From Calditrichota bacterium (lineage in GTDB: Bacteria; Calditrichota; Calditrichia; RBG-13-44-9): a stretch of 8,243 nucleotides of DNA. The stretch is taken from assembly GCA_024276455.1 (NCBI GenBank), contig JAJRXE010000405.1, forward strand, positions 1 to 8,243. The letters run 5' to 3'. Under the pieces are notes generated by a model. It made no database searches. It had not been told where the DNA came from and worked only from the letters and a program-made list of their open reading frames with translations. The position numbers were made by a program, and so were the translations under genes. Positions 1 through 7,582 of the stretch are shown in pieces; position 1 is the first letter of the stretch, and the number at the start of each line of letters is the position of its first letter.

Positions 1-1346
1 CATCTTGTGAATATTTTTTTGTGGGCGAGGCAGCTAAAATTTTCAGAGAATGTCCCCTTTGTCAGCAACGGGTTTACACGTTTGTGCCTTCCCGGATTTT
101 AGACCAGGAAAAAGCCGCCCTGCCAATCGAGGAGGTGGTATTGGGCGCCCATCGATATAAGTTTATCAAAAAAATTGGTTCGGGAGGATTTGGTATCATT
201 TATATGGTGGAAAATGAAGCGGGCGATTATTACGCCATGAAACTGCCGAAAAATTTTATTGAACTTTCACTGGCTGCCAATCAAAACAGTTCGGTGGATT
301 CGCATACCAAAAAAGCTCTGATGAAACAGAATGACGCCATTGAGCGGGAAGTGAAAGTTATTTCCAAACATTACTTTAAAGGCATGATGCCTTTGATTGA
401 TTACGGGCAATTCGAGTATTCCGGCGAAACGGTGGATTTTTTCATTCAGGAACTGGGTTACCTCAGTCTGACGGAATTGTTAGAATGGAGCATGGAACAT
501 CGTTATCTGCAACAATGGGAAAGCCGTTATTGGATTGCTTACGAGGTGGCCCGGGCAGTGGCCGAAGCTCATGCCAATAATGTATTGCTGAGGGACCTGT
601 CCACTGAAAATGTGATGTTGAGTATTAACGAAACTGACGGAATTTCCATTCAACTCATTGATTTCGGAGGTGCCAAAACCGAAACCCTGTCCAGCATGCT
701 GGTGTACCGAAATCTGTATGTTCCTCCCATGATGTTGAACGAAAAAGGGAAAAAGCGCGATGTGTTTAATTTGGGTGTACTCATGTACGAGATTCTCTCC
801 AATCGACCGCACTGGGTCAATCTGATCGGCGATCTGGGGGATTTTCAGGAAGATGAATTTCATCGAATTCTGAGCAATTTCAATAACGAGATTATTACTC
901 CGTATCTAAAAGTTTTGCCCCAAAGCCTCAATCGGCGTAAAGTGCTTCAAGTGATTCGCAAAGCGACCAAAATCGGGACGAACGGTAAATATCAAGGATA
1001 TCCGGATGCAGAAGCCTTGTTCCGGGATTTACCGCCATTAGAACGGGTTCCTGCCACCACCGGTAAAATTCTCACCTTGAAAATCGCCCTGGACCTGAAG
1101 GAGAGCGATGAGACCCAGGAAGTACTTATGGTGGACAAATTTATTCACCAGAATTTAGTAGAGGTGGAAAATGTGGGTTTTATTGTGTCTCGAAATTACA
1201 AGATTAAGCTTTTGGGCGAAAGCCAGATGATCCAGAATAAGGATGAACGAACCATTGCCATCGACATACCGTACCAGCAACTCCGCTATCTGCCAGCACT
1301 GAATGCAAGAATGTTTTTGGAACTTAAACTTGAGGTTACGGCATGA
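1..1346 (+). CDS. Zinc-ribbon Ser/Thr protein kinase (Hanks type), 5' end outside window
   Basis: This is a predicted cytosolic protein kinase that phosphorylates Ser/Thr residues on unknown partners. A GTG at 21 could start it, but the frame stays open to the window edge and no Shine-Dalgarno site precedes 21. The upstream codons give S-C, and a CPLC follows 14 residues later, so a CxxC-x14-CPLC zinc ribbon is likely and the true start is upstream. Numbering from the GTG: glycine loop GSGGFG 53-58, ATP-binding Lys in YAMK (K74), probable helix-C Glu E110, catalytic loop LRDLSTEN 190-197 (D192, N197), DFG 214-216, subdomain IX Asp D247. The loop differs from canonical HRDLKPEN: His is Leu and Lys is Ser, and APE is replaced by VPP. 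An N-lobe insertion lies at about 79-104. Residues 341-441 form an unrecognised, probably beta-rich C-terminal domain. There is no membrane span. The stop overlaps the phosphatase start by ATGA, implying translational coupling. The kinase fold is secure; activity is less so. Confidence 0.9.
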   Translation, partial: SCEYFFVGEAAKIFRECPLCQQRVYTFVPSRILDQEKAALPIEEVVLGAHRYKFIKKIGSGGFGIIYMVENEAGDYYAMKLPKNFIELSLAANQNSSVDSHTKKALMKQNDAIEREVKVISKHYFKGMMPLIDYGQFEYSGETVDFFIQELGYLSLTELLEWSMEHRYLQQWESRYWIAYEVARAVAEAHANNVLLRDLSTENVMLSINETDGISIQLIDFGGAKTETLSSMLVYRNLYVPPMMLNEKGKKRDVFNLGVLMYEILSNRPHWVNLIGDLGDFQEDEFHRILSNFNNEIITPYLKVLPQSLNRRKVLQVIRKATKIGTNGKYQGYPDAEALFRDLPPLERVPATTGKILTLKIALDLKESDETQEVLMVDKFIHQNLVEVENVGFIVSRNYKIKLLGESQMIQNKDERTIAIDIPYQQLRYLPALNARMFLELKLEVTA

Positions 1347-2893
1347 AGGATGTCAACTTTCCCATCGCGGTTATTCACGAAAAAGGATTTCGTTCCTATC
1401 AGGAAGATGCCTTCGGTTATGTTTATTTGTCGCCTCTCTGGATTTTTGTGGTCGCCGATGGAATGGGAGGAATGGACAAGGGGGATCTGGCCAGCCAGAT
1501 TGCCGTAAATGAAATCATCAAGGTTTTCCAGGAAAATCGCACCGCCTTGAGGGATGAAGAAATCGTTAAACTGTTTAAGGAAGGAATTGTCCGTTCTTCG
1601 AACGCCATCGGTCACCTGGTATCAGAAAATGAAATCGCCGCTTCCACCCTGATACTGGCGGTGTGGAATGAAGCGACCCGTTACCTCTGGCTGACCTGGG
1701 CGGGCGACAGCCGGATTTATTTAATGCTGGGATCCGGAGAAAAGGGGAAACCAGATCCGGCTGGTAAGGACGGGCGGTATTGCGTGGCAATGGATAATCA
1801 GGGGTATCGGCTTTATGCCCTTACCGAAGACCACAGCGTTGTCTGGACCTTTTTTAAGAAGGGGGAACTGACCTTCGATCAATTGAAAGATCACCCGTAC
1901 AAGAATAAAGTAACCCTCTCGTTGTCCAGCAGCATTCCTATTCACGATTTGTTGAAACAGCTGCGCGTTCGCAAGTATCATCTAACCGTGCAAGAAACCG
2001 CCACCCTTTTCCTTTGCACCGATGGGGTCTGGGAGTCTCTGGAACATTCTTTACAATTGTTAAATGTTTTAAAGCAATCGAATGAGAATCCGGAGAAGGC
2101 GGCTCGTGAAATTCGCCAGATTGTCAGACGGCAGCAGGGTAAAGTTGAAAACGGGGACAATTACACCGCCATTGTAACCAATCTTTCCCGCTTATCGACC
2201 GTCCAGGAGAAAGAAATCCATCATATTTCTTCCACTGCGGAAGAGTCCTCCAATACCTTGAAACGTCTGGCTAAAAAGAGGGGAAACCTGCTCCGGAAAA
2301 GATGGAGCCTTCCCTGGCCCTTTGTGCTGGGTGGGAGCCTCCTGCTTTTAATTCTGTTAGTCCGATTGCTGTTTTTCGAGCTAAATCAGAAGACACGAAC
2401 CCGGATTGGATTGCCGGTTAATAAAAGGCTGCTGGTGGAAAATGGTCAAACCTTACAAAAATTTTTTCAGTCGAACGAGGGGGCCATCCTGTTTCTTTAC
2501 CTGGATGAGGGGAATGCGGAATTGCTGCGGATTCTGCGAAAGCACTTTCCAACCTGTAACCCATTTCCCGTTAAGGACGGGTATATCGCCCTGTGGCGCG
2601 CTCCAATGAAATCGGTCACCGTTCTGCTTCTCTATGATCTGGAAAACGGCAGACTGCTCTGTACCTCTTCGAAAAGATTACCAGGATCCCCTTCACGGAA
2701 TGTTTCCCCCAAATCCGGAGTGAGCGCTAAAAAATTACCGCCTCGCAAAGCCGAGTCGAAGTCAGGACCGGGGACGCCCAAACCGGACCGTGCGTCCAAA
2801 CCCGAGCCGATTAACCGGGAGCAAAAGAAACAGGAAAAAACCGATAGCAACATTGTCTCCCCACAACAAATTGGTCAAAAAAAGAAAAAATAA
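1343..2893 (+). CDS. PP2C-family Ser/Thr protein phosphatase with membrane anchor and extracytoplasmic tail
   Basis: This is a metal-dependent (Mn/Mg) protein phosphatase, presumably reversing the action of the kinase it overlaps. The PP2C motifs are all present: R17 with E21-D22, VADGMGG with D39/G40, AGDSR 120-124, LTEDHS 160-165, TDG with D227, and GDN 271-273 followed by T-A-I-V. The catalytic domain ends near residue 282. A linker rich in Lys/Arg (about 307-320) precedes one hydrophobic helix at about 325-346, which predicts the catalytic domain inside the cell and the rest outside. Residues about 350-442 form an unrecognised small domain. Residues 443-516 are Pro/Lys/Ser-rich, likely disordered, and end in KKKK. 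The start is supported by TGAGG at 1331-1335, seven bases upstream. Simple PP2C enzymes are about 240-260 residues, so about half of this protein is extra sequence. The layout recalls kinase/phosphatase pairs such as PrkC/PrpC, but there the kinase, not the phosphatase, spans the membrane. Confidence 0.93.
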   Translation: MKDVNFPIAVIHEKGFRSYQEDAFGYVYLSPLWIFVVADGMGGMDKGDLASQIAVNEIIKVFQENRTALRDEEIVKLFKEGIVRSSNAIGHLVSENEIAASTLILAVWNEATRYLWLTWAGDSRIYLMLGSGEKGKPDPAGKDGRYCVAMDNQGYRLYALTEDHSVVWTFFKKGELTFDQLKDHPYKNKVTLSLSSSIPIHDLLKQLRVRKYHLTVQETATLFLCTDGVWESLEHSLQLLNVLKQSNENPEKAAREIRQIVRRQQGKVENGDNYTAIVTNLSRLSTVQEKEIHHISSTAEESSNTLKRLAKKRGNLLRKRWSLPWPFVLGGSLLLLILLVRLLFFELNQKTRTRIGLPVNKRLLVENGQTLQKFFQSNEGAILFLYLDEGNAELLRILRKHFPTCNPFPVKDGYIALWRAPMKSVTVLLLYDLENGRLLCTSSKRLPGSPSRNVSPKSGVSAKKLPPRKAESKSGPGTPKPDRASKPEPINREQKKQEKTDSNIVSPQQIGQKKKK

Positions 2894-2905
2894 AGGGTTG
2901 GTGCC

Positions 2906-4522
2906 ATGCAGGGATTCTTTGGTTTATTCCGATTTAACGATCTACACATTCCCGTGAGACGATTCGTTATGTCTTTTTTACTCCTTACCATGTTTCAGGC
3001 CCTAAACCTATTTGCCCAGACGGTAATACCCATTCAGGGAAAGATTCGTTTTCACGATATCAAATATTACCTCCATTACGAAACTCACTCTGTTTTTTTC
3101 GGAGATTGGGAAAATCCCAGGGTTGTGATTCGTAAGAACGACGACACGGAGATTTATCTCAACCAATACGGCAGGTTATTGCACATTTCCGAAGATGGGT
3201 TACAGCTTACCTTCGAAAAGGCTACTGTGACGCTGGCAAACGATTCGTTAACCGTCGAGCCGGAGCAACACAGGGTAACCGGAAAGCCGATCAACCGTTT
3301 TGCTTTCTGTTACCACGAAAAGAAAAATCGCTATGTGCGATTGGGAAAGGAATTGCGCTTAAATGCTGGATTAGCGGAGTTTCTCAAGAAAAATAAGGAC
3401 AAAAAAATTGTTGATGTGAGTGCCGACTGGGTTGTTTACCTGGAACAAACCGGGTTAACTGTTTTTAACGGGAACAACACCCGTACCTTTGAATTGCCGA
3501 AAAATTCGGAATTTGGCGGACTGTGGTTTGGTAAGGACAGCCTTAAAGTACTGATTACACGTAAATCTTTTCTTTCTGATGTGGTGGAAAGGGCGGTGTT
3601 AACCTATTCCCTCAAACCGCCATCCCAACTGGTCAGGACGGAGAAGGTCGATTTTCTGTCTCCCACTGATGGGAAGACGACCGCAGACCGTCGCGAAATT
3701 CCTTCGCAGGGAGGAATGCTGCCGGTATCCGAACAGTGCATCTACCTCAGTTTGTCCGACGGTATCTACCGTTTGAAACATACTGACAAATACTGGGAAC
3801 TCCAGCGGCTGCTGAAAGTGGGAGGCTATTTGAGTTACATACTGCCCGGTCCCGAATACTGGCTGGCTTCGGAGGTGGATGACGATTCCGTTAAAACCTA
3901 TCGGGTGGAGGGGGTGAACAAACATCCGGTCTGGCGACGATATGACCAGCCCCTCCGTTTTGTGGAAATTTACGATTCCCTCCTGGTTTATCAATTGGGA
4001 AGGATGCTGGGATTCGGGCCACCCGGGAAGAATAGTTACCGGCTGGAGCTACCTGCCGAAAGCCGGGTAACTGACTTTCAGCAGGGCGGGGTGGTGCTGC
4101 AATATCCCTCCAGGATTTCTCTGGAAAAAGTAAGGCTGGTAAACGGCAAACCGCTGTTGTCCCCCCTGTTTAGCTTTGCCGATCGTAGCATTCAGTGGAT
4201 TATTTTATTGAAACGCTTGCCTTTGCCCATTAAGCGGGACTGGGAATTTTACTGCAGTACTCCAGACTACACCTTCAAGGAAAAGGTCGCCGTTCGCGAA
4301 CGGTTCGAGAATCCAGTACGCCAGATTCGTTTCATCGGGAATGTGCTGTTTGTCTCCCGGAAAAACCATGACCTCTGCCTGGTGCCTTTGTTACGGGAGG
4401 GGAAGACCAGACTCCCCTACAAAGTATTTTCCTTAAAATATGCTTTTGGTAAAATTTTTCTTTTCTCCGGGCGCGGATTGGAAATTTACCAACCGGAAGC
4501 TTTTGAAAAAGATAAAAGATAA
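2906..4522 (+). CDS. Exported protein of unknown function
   Basis: I do not recognise this 538-residue protein. It has an N-terminal hydrophobic stretch at about 21-35 and a plausible signal peptidase site after A37 (LFA|Q), so it is probably exported across the inner membrane. The rest has no further clear membrane span and reads as alternating short hydrophobic strands with charged turns, as in a beta-sheet or degenerate beta-propeller protein; I see no WD, NHL or kelch signature. The start at 2906 has AAAGGG at 2892-2897, eight bases upstream. An internal ATG at 2969 would give a shorter, more typical signal peptide but has a weaker ribosome site. It starts 12 bases after the phosphatase stop, so it is probably co-transcribed with the kinase and phosphatase. 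It may therefore be an envelope partner, perhaps of the phosphatase's outer domain; that role is inference from position only. Confidence 0.8.
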   Translation: MQGFFGLFRFNDLHIPVRRFVMSFLLLTMFQALNLFAQTVIPIQGKIRFHDIKYYLHYETHSVFFGDWENPRVVIRKNDDTEIYLNQYGRLLHISEDGLQLTFEKATVTLANDSLTVEPEQHRVTGKPINRFAFCYHEKKNRYVRLGKELRLNAGLAEFLKKNKDKKIVDVSADWVVYLEQTGLTVFNGNNTRTFELPKNSEFGGLWFGKDSLKVLITRKSFLSDVVERAVLTYSLKPPSQLVRTEKVDFLSPTDGKTTADRREIPSQGGMLPVSEQCIYLSLSDGIYRLKHTDKYWELQRLLKVGGYLSYILPGPEYWLASEVDDDSVKTYRVEGVNKHPVWRRYDQPLRFVEIYDSLLVYQLGRMLGFGPPGKNSYRLELPAESRVTDFQQGGVVLQYPSRISLEKVRLVNGKPLLSPLFSFADRSIQWIILLKRLPLPIKRDWEFYCSTPDYTFKEKVAVRERFENPVRQIRFIGNVLFVSRKNHDLCLVPLLREGKTRLPYKVFSLKYAFGKIFLFSGRGLEIYQPEAFEKDKR

Positions 4523-4530
4523 GATATTTT

Positions 4531-4551
4531 AAATAAAAGGCACTTTTATTT
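4531..4551 (+). terminator. AT-rich hairpin, possible weak terminator
   Basis: AAATAAAAG (4531-4539) and CTTTTATTT (4543-4551) are perfect 9-base inverted arms around a GCA loop, nine bases after the stop of the exported protein gene. The second arm gives a short T-rich run. The stem has only one G-C pair and no long U-tract follows, so it is at best a weak terminator. Its position at the end of the kinase-phosphatase operon is the main support. Confidence 0.35.
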
Positions 4552-4703
4552 GCATACATGGTTTTAGCAAGATGAAATATTCTATTCCGGCAGTGTTAAA
4601 TAACCGCATTTATATAAAAAATATTTTTCAGGTTTCTCTATGCTTAGTCAAATAATAGCTTAAATATAAAAGGTTTATCGCATTCTTTTACTATCGTAGT
4701 GAA

Positions 4704-4709
4704 AGAGGA
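4704..4709 (+). promoter_or_regulatory. Ribosome binding site that decides the WD40 gene start
   Basis: AGAGGA here contains GAGG (4705-4708), eight bases before GTG 4717. The upstream GTG at 4699 lies ahead of this site and has no comparable one of its own. Starting at 4717 also gives a clean signal peptide beginning with N-K-T. Confidence 0.65.
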
Positions 4710-4716
4710 AATAATT

Positions 4717-7509
4717 GTGAACAAGACAATTCTTATCATTATACAAATATGCTTTCTACCCTGGATTTTCTTTGGTAATGAACTACAATTCGGATGGCAT
4801 ACCGGTACCGTATATTCAGTTGCTTATAGTCCTGATGGAAAATACTTAGCTAGTAGCAGCCAGGATAAAACAATACGTATCTGGGAATTAAAAACCGGTC
4901 ATTTAATACGATTAATAAAGGGACACAGCAACAACGTGATTTCCGTGGCATTTAGTCCGGATGGGCGGTATTTGATAAGTGGAAGCTGGGATAATACGGT
5001 ACGGTTATGGGATGTAAAAACCGGGAAATTGCTGAAAGTATTAAAGGGACATAAAGGGGATGTTCACTCCGTTGTTTTCAGCCCAGATGGACAATATGTG
5101 CTTAGTGGAGGTTGGGATAATGCGATACGATTATGGAATGTGAAATCTGGTCAACTGGAGCGGGCGTTTGAAGGGAACATAGCCGTTGCTTTTAGTCCGG
5201 ATGGGAAAATTATTGCCAGTGGAAACAAGGATAATACCATTAGATTGCGAGAAATAAAAGAGGAGGGTGTTTTTACTCGAGTACTAAAAGGACATACCGG
5301 AAAAATTTGGTGCCTCGCTTTCAGTCCGGATGGACGCTACCTTGTTAGTGGGAGTGCTGATAGTACACTTCGAATTTGGGATATTAATAATAAAAAATTG
5401 CGTAATATTTTAAAAGGTCATACTGATAAAATTGGAACTGTAGCATTCAGTCCTAATGGGAAATATATAGCCAGCGGTTCTGACGATAAAACCATTCGTT
5501 TATGGGAAGTAAAAAGTGGAAAAGAATTGCGGGTGCTAAAAGGGCATGACAATGACGTTTATTCCGTGTTTTTTAGCCCGGATGGGCGTTATCTGGCCAG
5601 TGGAGGCCGAGATAAGACAATTGCATTCTGGAGCGTGAAAACTGGCCGACTTTTAGGCCGATATGGTCAGAAAATAACATATGCCCTTGCATTCGATCGA
5701 GATGGTCGATATCTGGCAATTGGTAGCTGGGATCATTTGGAAATTGGGTTTACAGATAACACAGTGCGTTTATTTGATGTGATAAGTGGAAAATTAATAC
5801 AGGTGTTTAAAGGGCATACAGATGATGTGTATTCAATTGCGTTTAGTCCAGATAACCACTATTTAGCTAGTGGGAGCCGGGATAAAACGATTCGTATATG
5901 GGATATTGAAAACGGCAAGTTAGTTCACAAATTATGGGGACATAGCAATTCAGTGTTCACCATTGCCTTCAGTCCGGATGGTCGATATTTGGCCAGTGGA
6001 AGTGCTGATAATACTATTCGTTTATGGAAAGTTAAAAACGGTCAACAGGTTAAATTATTAAAAGGACATACAGATCCTGTAAATTCTGTTACCTTTAGCT
6101 CCGATGGCCATTATCTGGCCAGTGGAAGCTGGGATAAAACTATACGCTTGTGGGAAATAAGTAGTGGCAAAGAACTCTATGTATTTAAGGAGCATACGAA
6201 TGATGTTGAATCCGTGGCATTCAGTCCAGATGGTCGGTATCTGGCCAGCGGTAGTAAAGATAAGACAATACGTTTGTGGGATATCAAAACCGGGAAACAG
6301 ATCCAAATTCTGAAAGGGCACACCAATACTGTTTTTTCCATTGCGTTTATTCAGGATGGCCGTTATCTAGCCAGTGGGAGCTGGGATGAAACGGTTCGTA
6401 TATGGGATGTGAATTCTGGTAAACAATTAAAGGTTCTAAAAGGACCTAAAGATGATATATATTCAATAACAATTAGTCCGAATGGGCACTACCTAGCCAG
6501 CGGCGGTTATAATAATACCATCAGCCTGTGGGACGTTGAAACCGGCCGCTTTATTGCCGGTTTAACTTTCCCAGTTAATGATAACAAATTTGACCAATTT
6601 ATTGTATGGAATGAAAAGGGAAATTATGATGTTTCAAATCAAGAAGTATTAAATTATGTGGCTGTCCTTAAACAATCCGGCCGGTTGGGGATTTATACTT
6701 ACCAAATTTATGAACCAGACCCATCAAAACGGGTTAAAGAACTCTGGAAAAAACTAGGAATTAAAATAAGTCCACCTCTTCTTGTGGCAGCCGAATCAAA
6801 CCAACCGGCTACCGGGGAAGGAATGTCTTCCGAAAAAAGCCAAAACAAACCTTCCACTGTATCTGTACGGAAAGAGCAAGCAAGCATTAGTGAACGGAAT
6901 GTGCAGAAACAAAAAAGTGAACCATCTGACGTTGGCCAAAAAGCAATTTCCCGGGTAGAATCCCAATCAAAAAAGCAAACCGGAACTATTATTGAGGAAG
7001 AACATGTTCCTGAGAAGGATACAATCCCAATGCCGGATAGTTCCCTGTTGGCAAAAACTGAGAATCCAGCGGAAAAAAATATATTTAAAGGAAATGAAGC
7101 AGGAAAACTACCTGTAAATAATACCCCGCGACCTGTTACACGGAGTTTAACCGATTACTATTTTTACGTAGCTATTGTACTGGTGATCATTCTTTTAGGC
7201 ATGGCAGTCATGCAGGTGCGTCGTCGTAAAAAAGTTTGGACCTTCGAACGCCTGGAGGGGCTGGAGTTGATTTCCCAGAACGGCTGTGGACGGGTGCAAT
7301 ATCATGGCCCGGACTCCTGGACGACCTTGACCAGCGTGGAGGAGGCGTTACAGGTTTTGGAATCATTACCACCTGGCGAGGGAAATTTTCTGGAATTTGG
7401 GGATACTTTTTACGTGCATCAGGGGGAGAAAATTAAAGGGATAGTCGTGATTACATTTAAAGTGAAGCAAAAGAATGAGATACTAGCGCAGATAAATAAT
7501 AAGTTTTGA
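4717..7509 (+). CDS. Membrane-anchored WD40 protein with two predicted seven-bladed propellers
   Basis: This is a probable envelope scaffold or receptor. The GTG start at 4717 (930 aa) is chosen for its ribosome site; an in-frame GTG at 4699 adds six residues. Numbering from 4699: signal peptide or N-terminal anchor about 7-26; 14 WD40 blades about 29-613, with the W-position residues at 62, 104, 146, 184 (Arg), 227, 269, 311, 359 (Phe), 401, 443, 485, 527, 569 and 611, a 42-residue period. Blade 4 is short, and blade 8 has a seven-residue insertion and lacks the GH, which fits a boundary between two seven-bladed propellers. Then come a post-propeller segment (614-690), a charged Ser/Gln/Lys linker (about 698-815), a transmembrane helix (820-839) followed by RRRKK, and a C-terminal domain (846-936). 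If the signal is cleaved, the propellers lie outside and the C-terminal domain inside the cell. WD40 propellers usually bind proteins. The ligand is unknown. Confidence 0.92.
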   Translation: MNKTILIIIQICFLPWIFFGNELQFGWHTGTVYSVAYSPDGKYLASSSQDKTIRIWELKTGHLIRLIKGHSNNVISVAFSPDGRYLISGSWDNTVRLWDVKTGKLLKVLKGHKGDVHSVVFSPDGQYVLSGGWDNAIRLWNVKSGQLERAFEGNIAVAFSPDGKIIASGNKDNTIRLREIKEEGVFTRVLKGHTGKIWCLAFSPDGRYLVSGSADSTLRIWDINNKKLRNILKGHTDKIGTVAFSPNGKYIASGSDDKTIRLWEVKSGKELRVLKGHDNDVYSVFFSPDGRYLASGGRDKTIAFWSVKTGRLLGRYGQKITYALAFDRDGRYLAIGSWDHLEIGFTDNTVRLFDVISGKLIQVFKGHTDDVYSIAFSPDNHYLASGSRDKTIRIWDIENGKLVHKLWGHSNSVFTIAFSPDGRYLASGSADNTIRLWKVKNGQQVKLLKGHTDPVNSVTFSSDGHYLASGSWDKTIRLWEISSGKELYVFKEHTNDVESVAFSPDGRYLASGSKDKTIRLWDIKTGKQIQILKGHTNTVFSIAFIQDGRYLASGSWDETVRIWDVNSGKQLKVLKGPKDDIYSITISPNGHYLASGGYNNTISLWDVETGRFIAGLTFPVNDNKFDQFIVWNEKGNYDVSNQEVLNYVAVLKQSGRLGIYTYQIYEPDPSKRVKELWKKLGIKISPPLLVAAESNQPATGEGMSSEKSQNKPSTVSVRKEQASISERNVQKQKSEPSDVGQKAISRVESQSKKQTGTIIEEEHVPEKDTIPMPDSSLLAKTENPAEKNIFKGNEAGKLPVNNTPRPVTRSLTDYYFYVAIVLVIILLGMAVMQVRRRKKVWTFERLEGLELISQNGCGRVQYHGPDSWTTLTSVEEALQVLESLPPGEGNFLEFGDTFYVHQGEKIKGIVVITFKVKQKNEILAQINNKF
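4783..6537 (+). repeat. Fourteen tandem WD40 blade units (about 126 bp each)
   Basis: The coding repeats have a 126-base period (42 codons), with one shortened unit (blade 4, 38 codons) and one lengthened unit (blade 8, 48 codons). The recurring protein pattern is GH, then V-S-V-A-F-S-P-D-G-R-Y-L-A-S-G-S, D-K-T-I-R-L-W-D. The units are clearly diverged in DNA sequence, unlike those in the downstream WD40 gene. Confidence 0.9.
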
Positions 7510-7530
7510 AGCAAATTCTGAACGATAAAC

Positions 7531-7578
7531 TAATGGAGTTTAAAGTCAATATTTTGAGTCTTGAATAATGGGAGTTTA
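7531..7578 (+). repeat. Near-direct repeat containing the ribosome binding site
   Basis: TAATGGAGTTTA (7531-7542) and TAATGGGAGTTTA (7566-7578) differ by a single inserted G. The second copy provides the GGGAG used by the ATG at 7583. The first copy has no obvious start codon served by it. It may be a small local duplication. Confidence 0.5.
7570..7574 (+). promoter_or_regulatory. Ribosome binding site for the second WD40 gene
   Basis: GGGAG lies eight bases ahead of ATG 7583. An in-frame ATG at 7568 is possible but has a poorer upstream site. The good site shows that the signal-peptide start was functional, at least until recently. Confidence 0.6.
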
Positions 7579-7582
7579 CATA

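Larger units (their letters stand above)
4523..4716 (+). promoter_or_regulatory. AT-rich intergenic region, possible promoter for the large WD40 gene
   Basis: This is the longest non-coding gap in the window. It is AT-rich and contains the hairpin at 4531-4551. A TATAAA at 4665-4670 could be a -10 element, about 46 bases before the preferred start at 4717, but no good -35 lies at the right spacing. A second weak candidate is TTGCAT at 4550-4555 with TGAAAT at 4573-4578. I see no convincing operator. The change in composition and the gap suggest that the WD40 genes can be transcribed separately from the upstream operon. Confidence 0.25.

Noticed and set aside
480..863. Reverse-strand open frame inside the kinase gene
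   Set aside because: The sense strand carries conserved kinase motifs throughout this region, and the antisense product shows no recognisable domain.
2877..2890. A-rich run at the end of the phosphatase gene as a slippage site
   Set aside because: It is interrupted by a G and lies at the last codons, so a frame change would alter only the basic tail end; nothing else supports programmed slippage.
3599..3994. Reverse-strand open frame inside the exported protein gene
   Set aside because: It lies fully within a longer sense gene with operon spacing, signal peptide and ribosome site; nothing supports the antisense frame.
4572..4655. Small 27-codon open frame in the intergenic gap
   Set aside because: It has no Shine-Dalgarno site, is very AT-rich, and its short product has no clear features; chance is more likely.
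7236..7436. Alternative-frame + strand open frame in the WD40 C-terminal domain
   Set aside because: The main frame is continuous here and encodes a plausible folded domain after the membrane helix; the overlap follows from local GC-rich composition.
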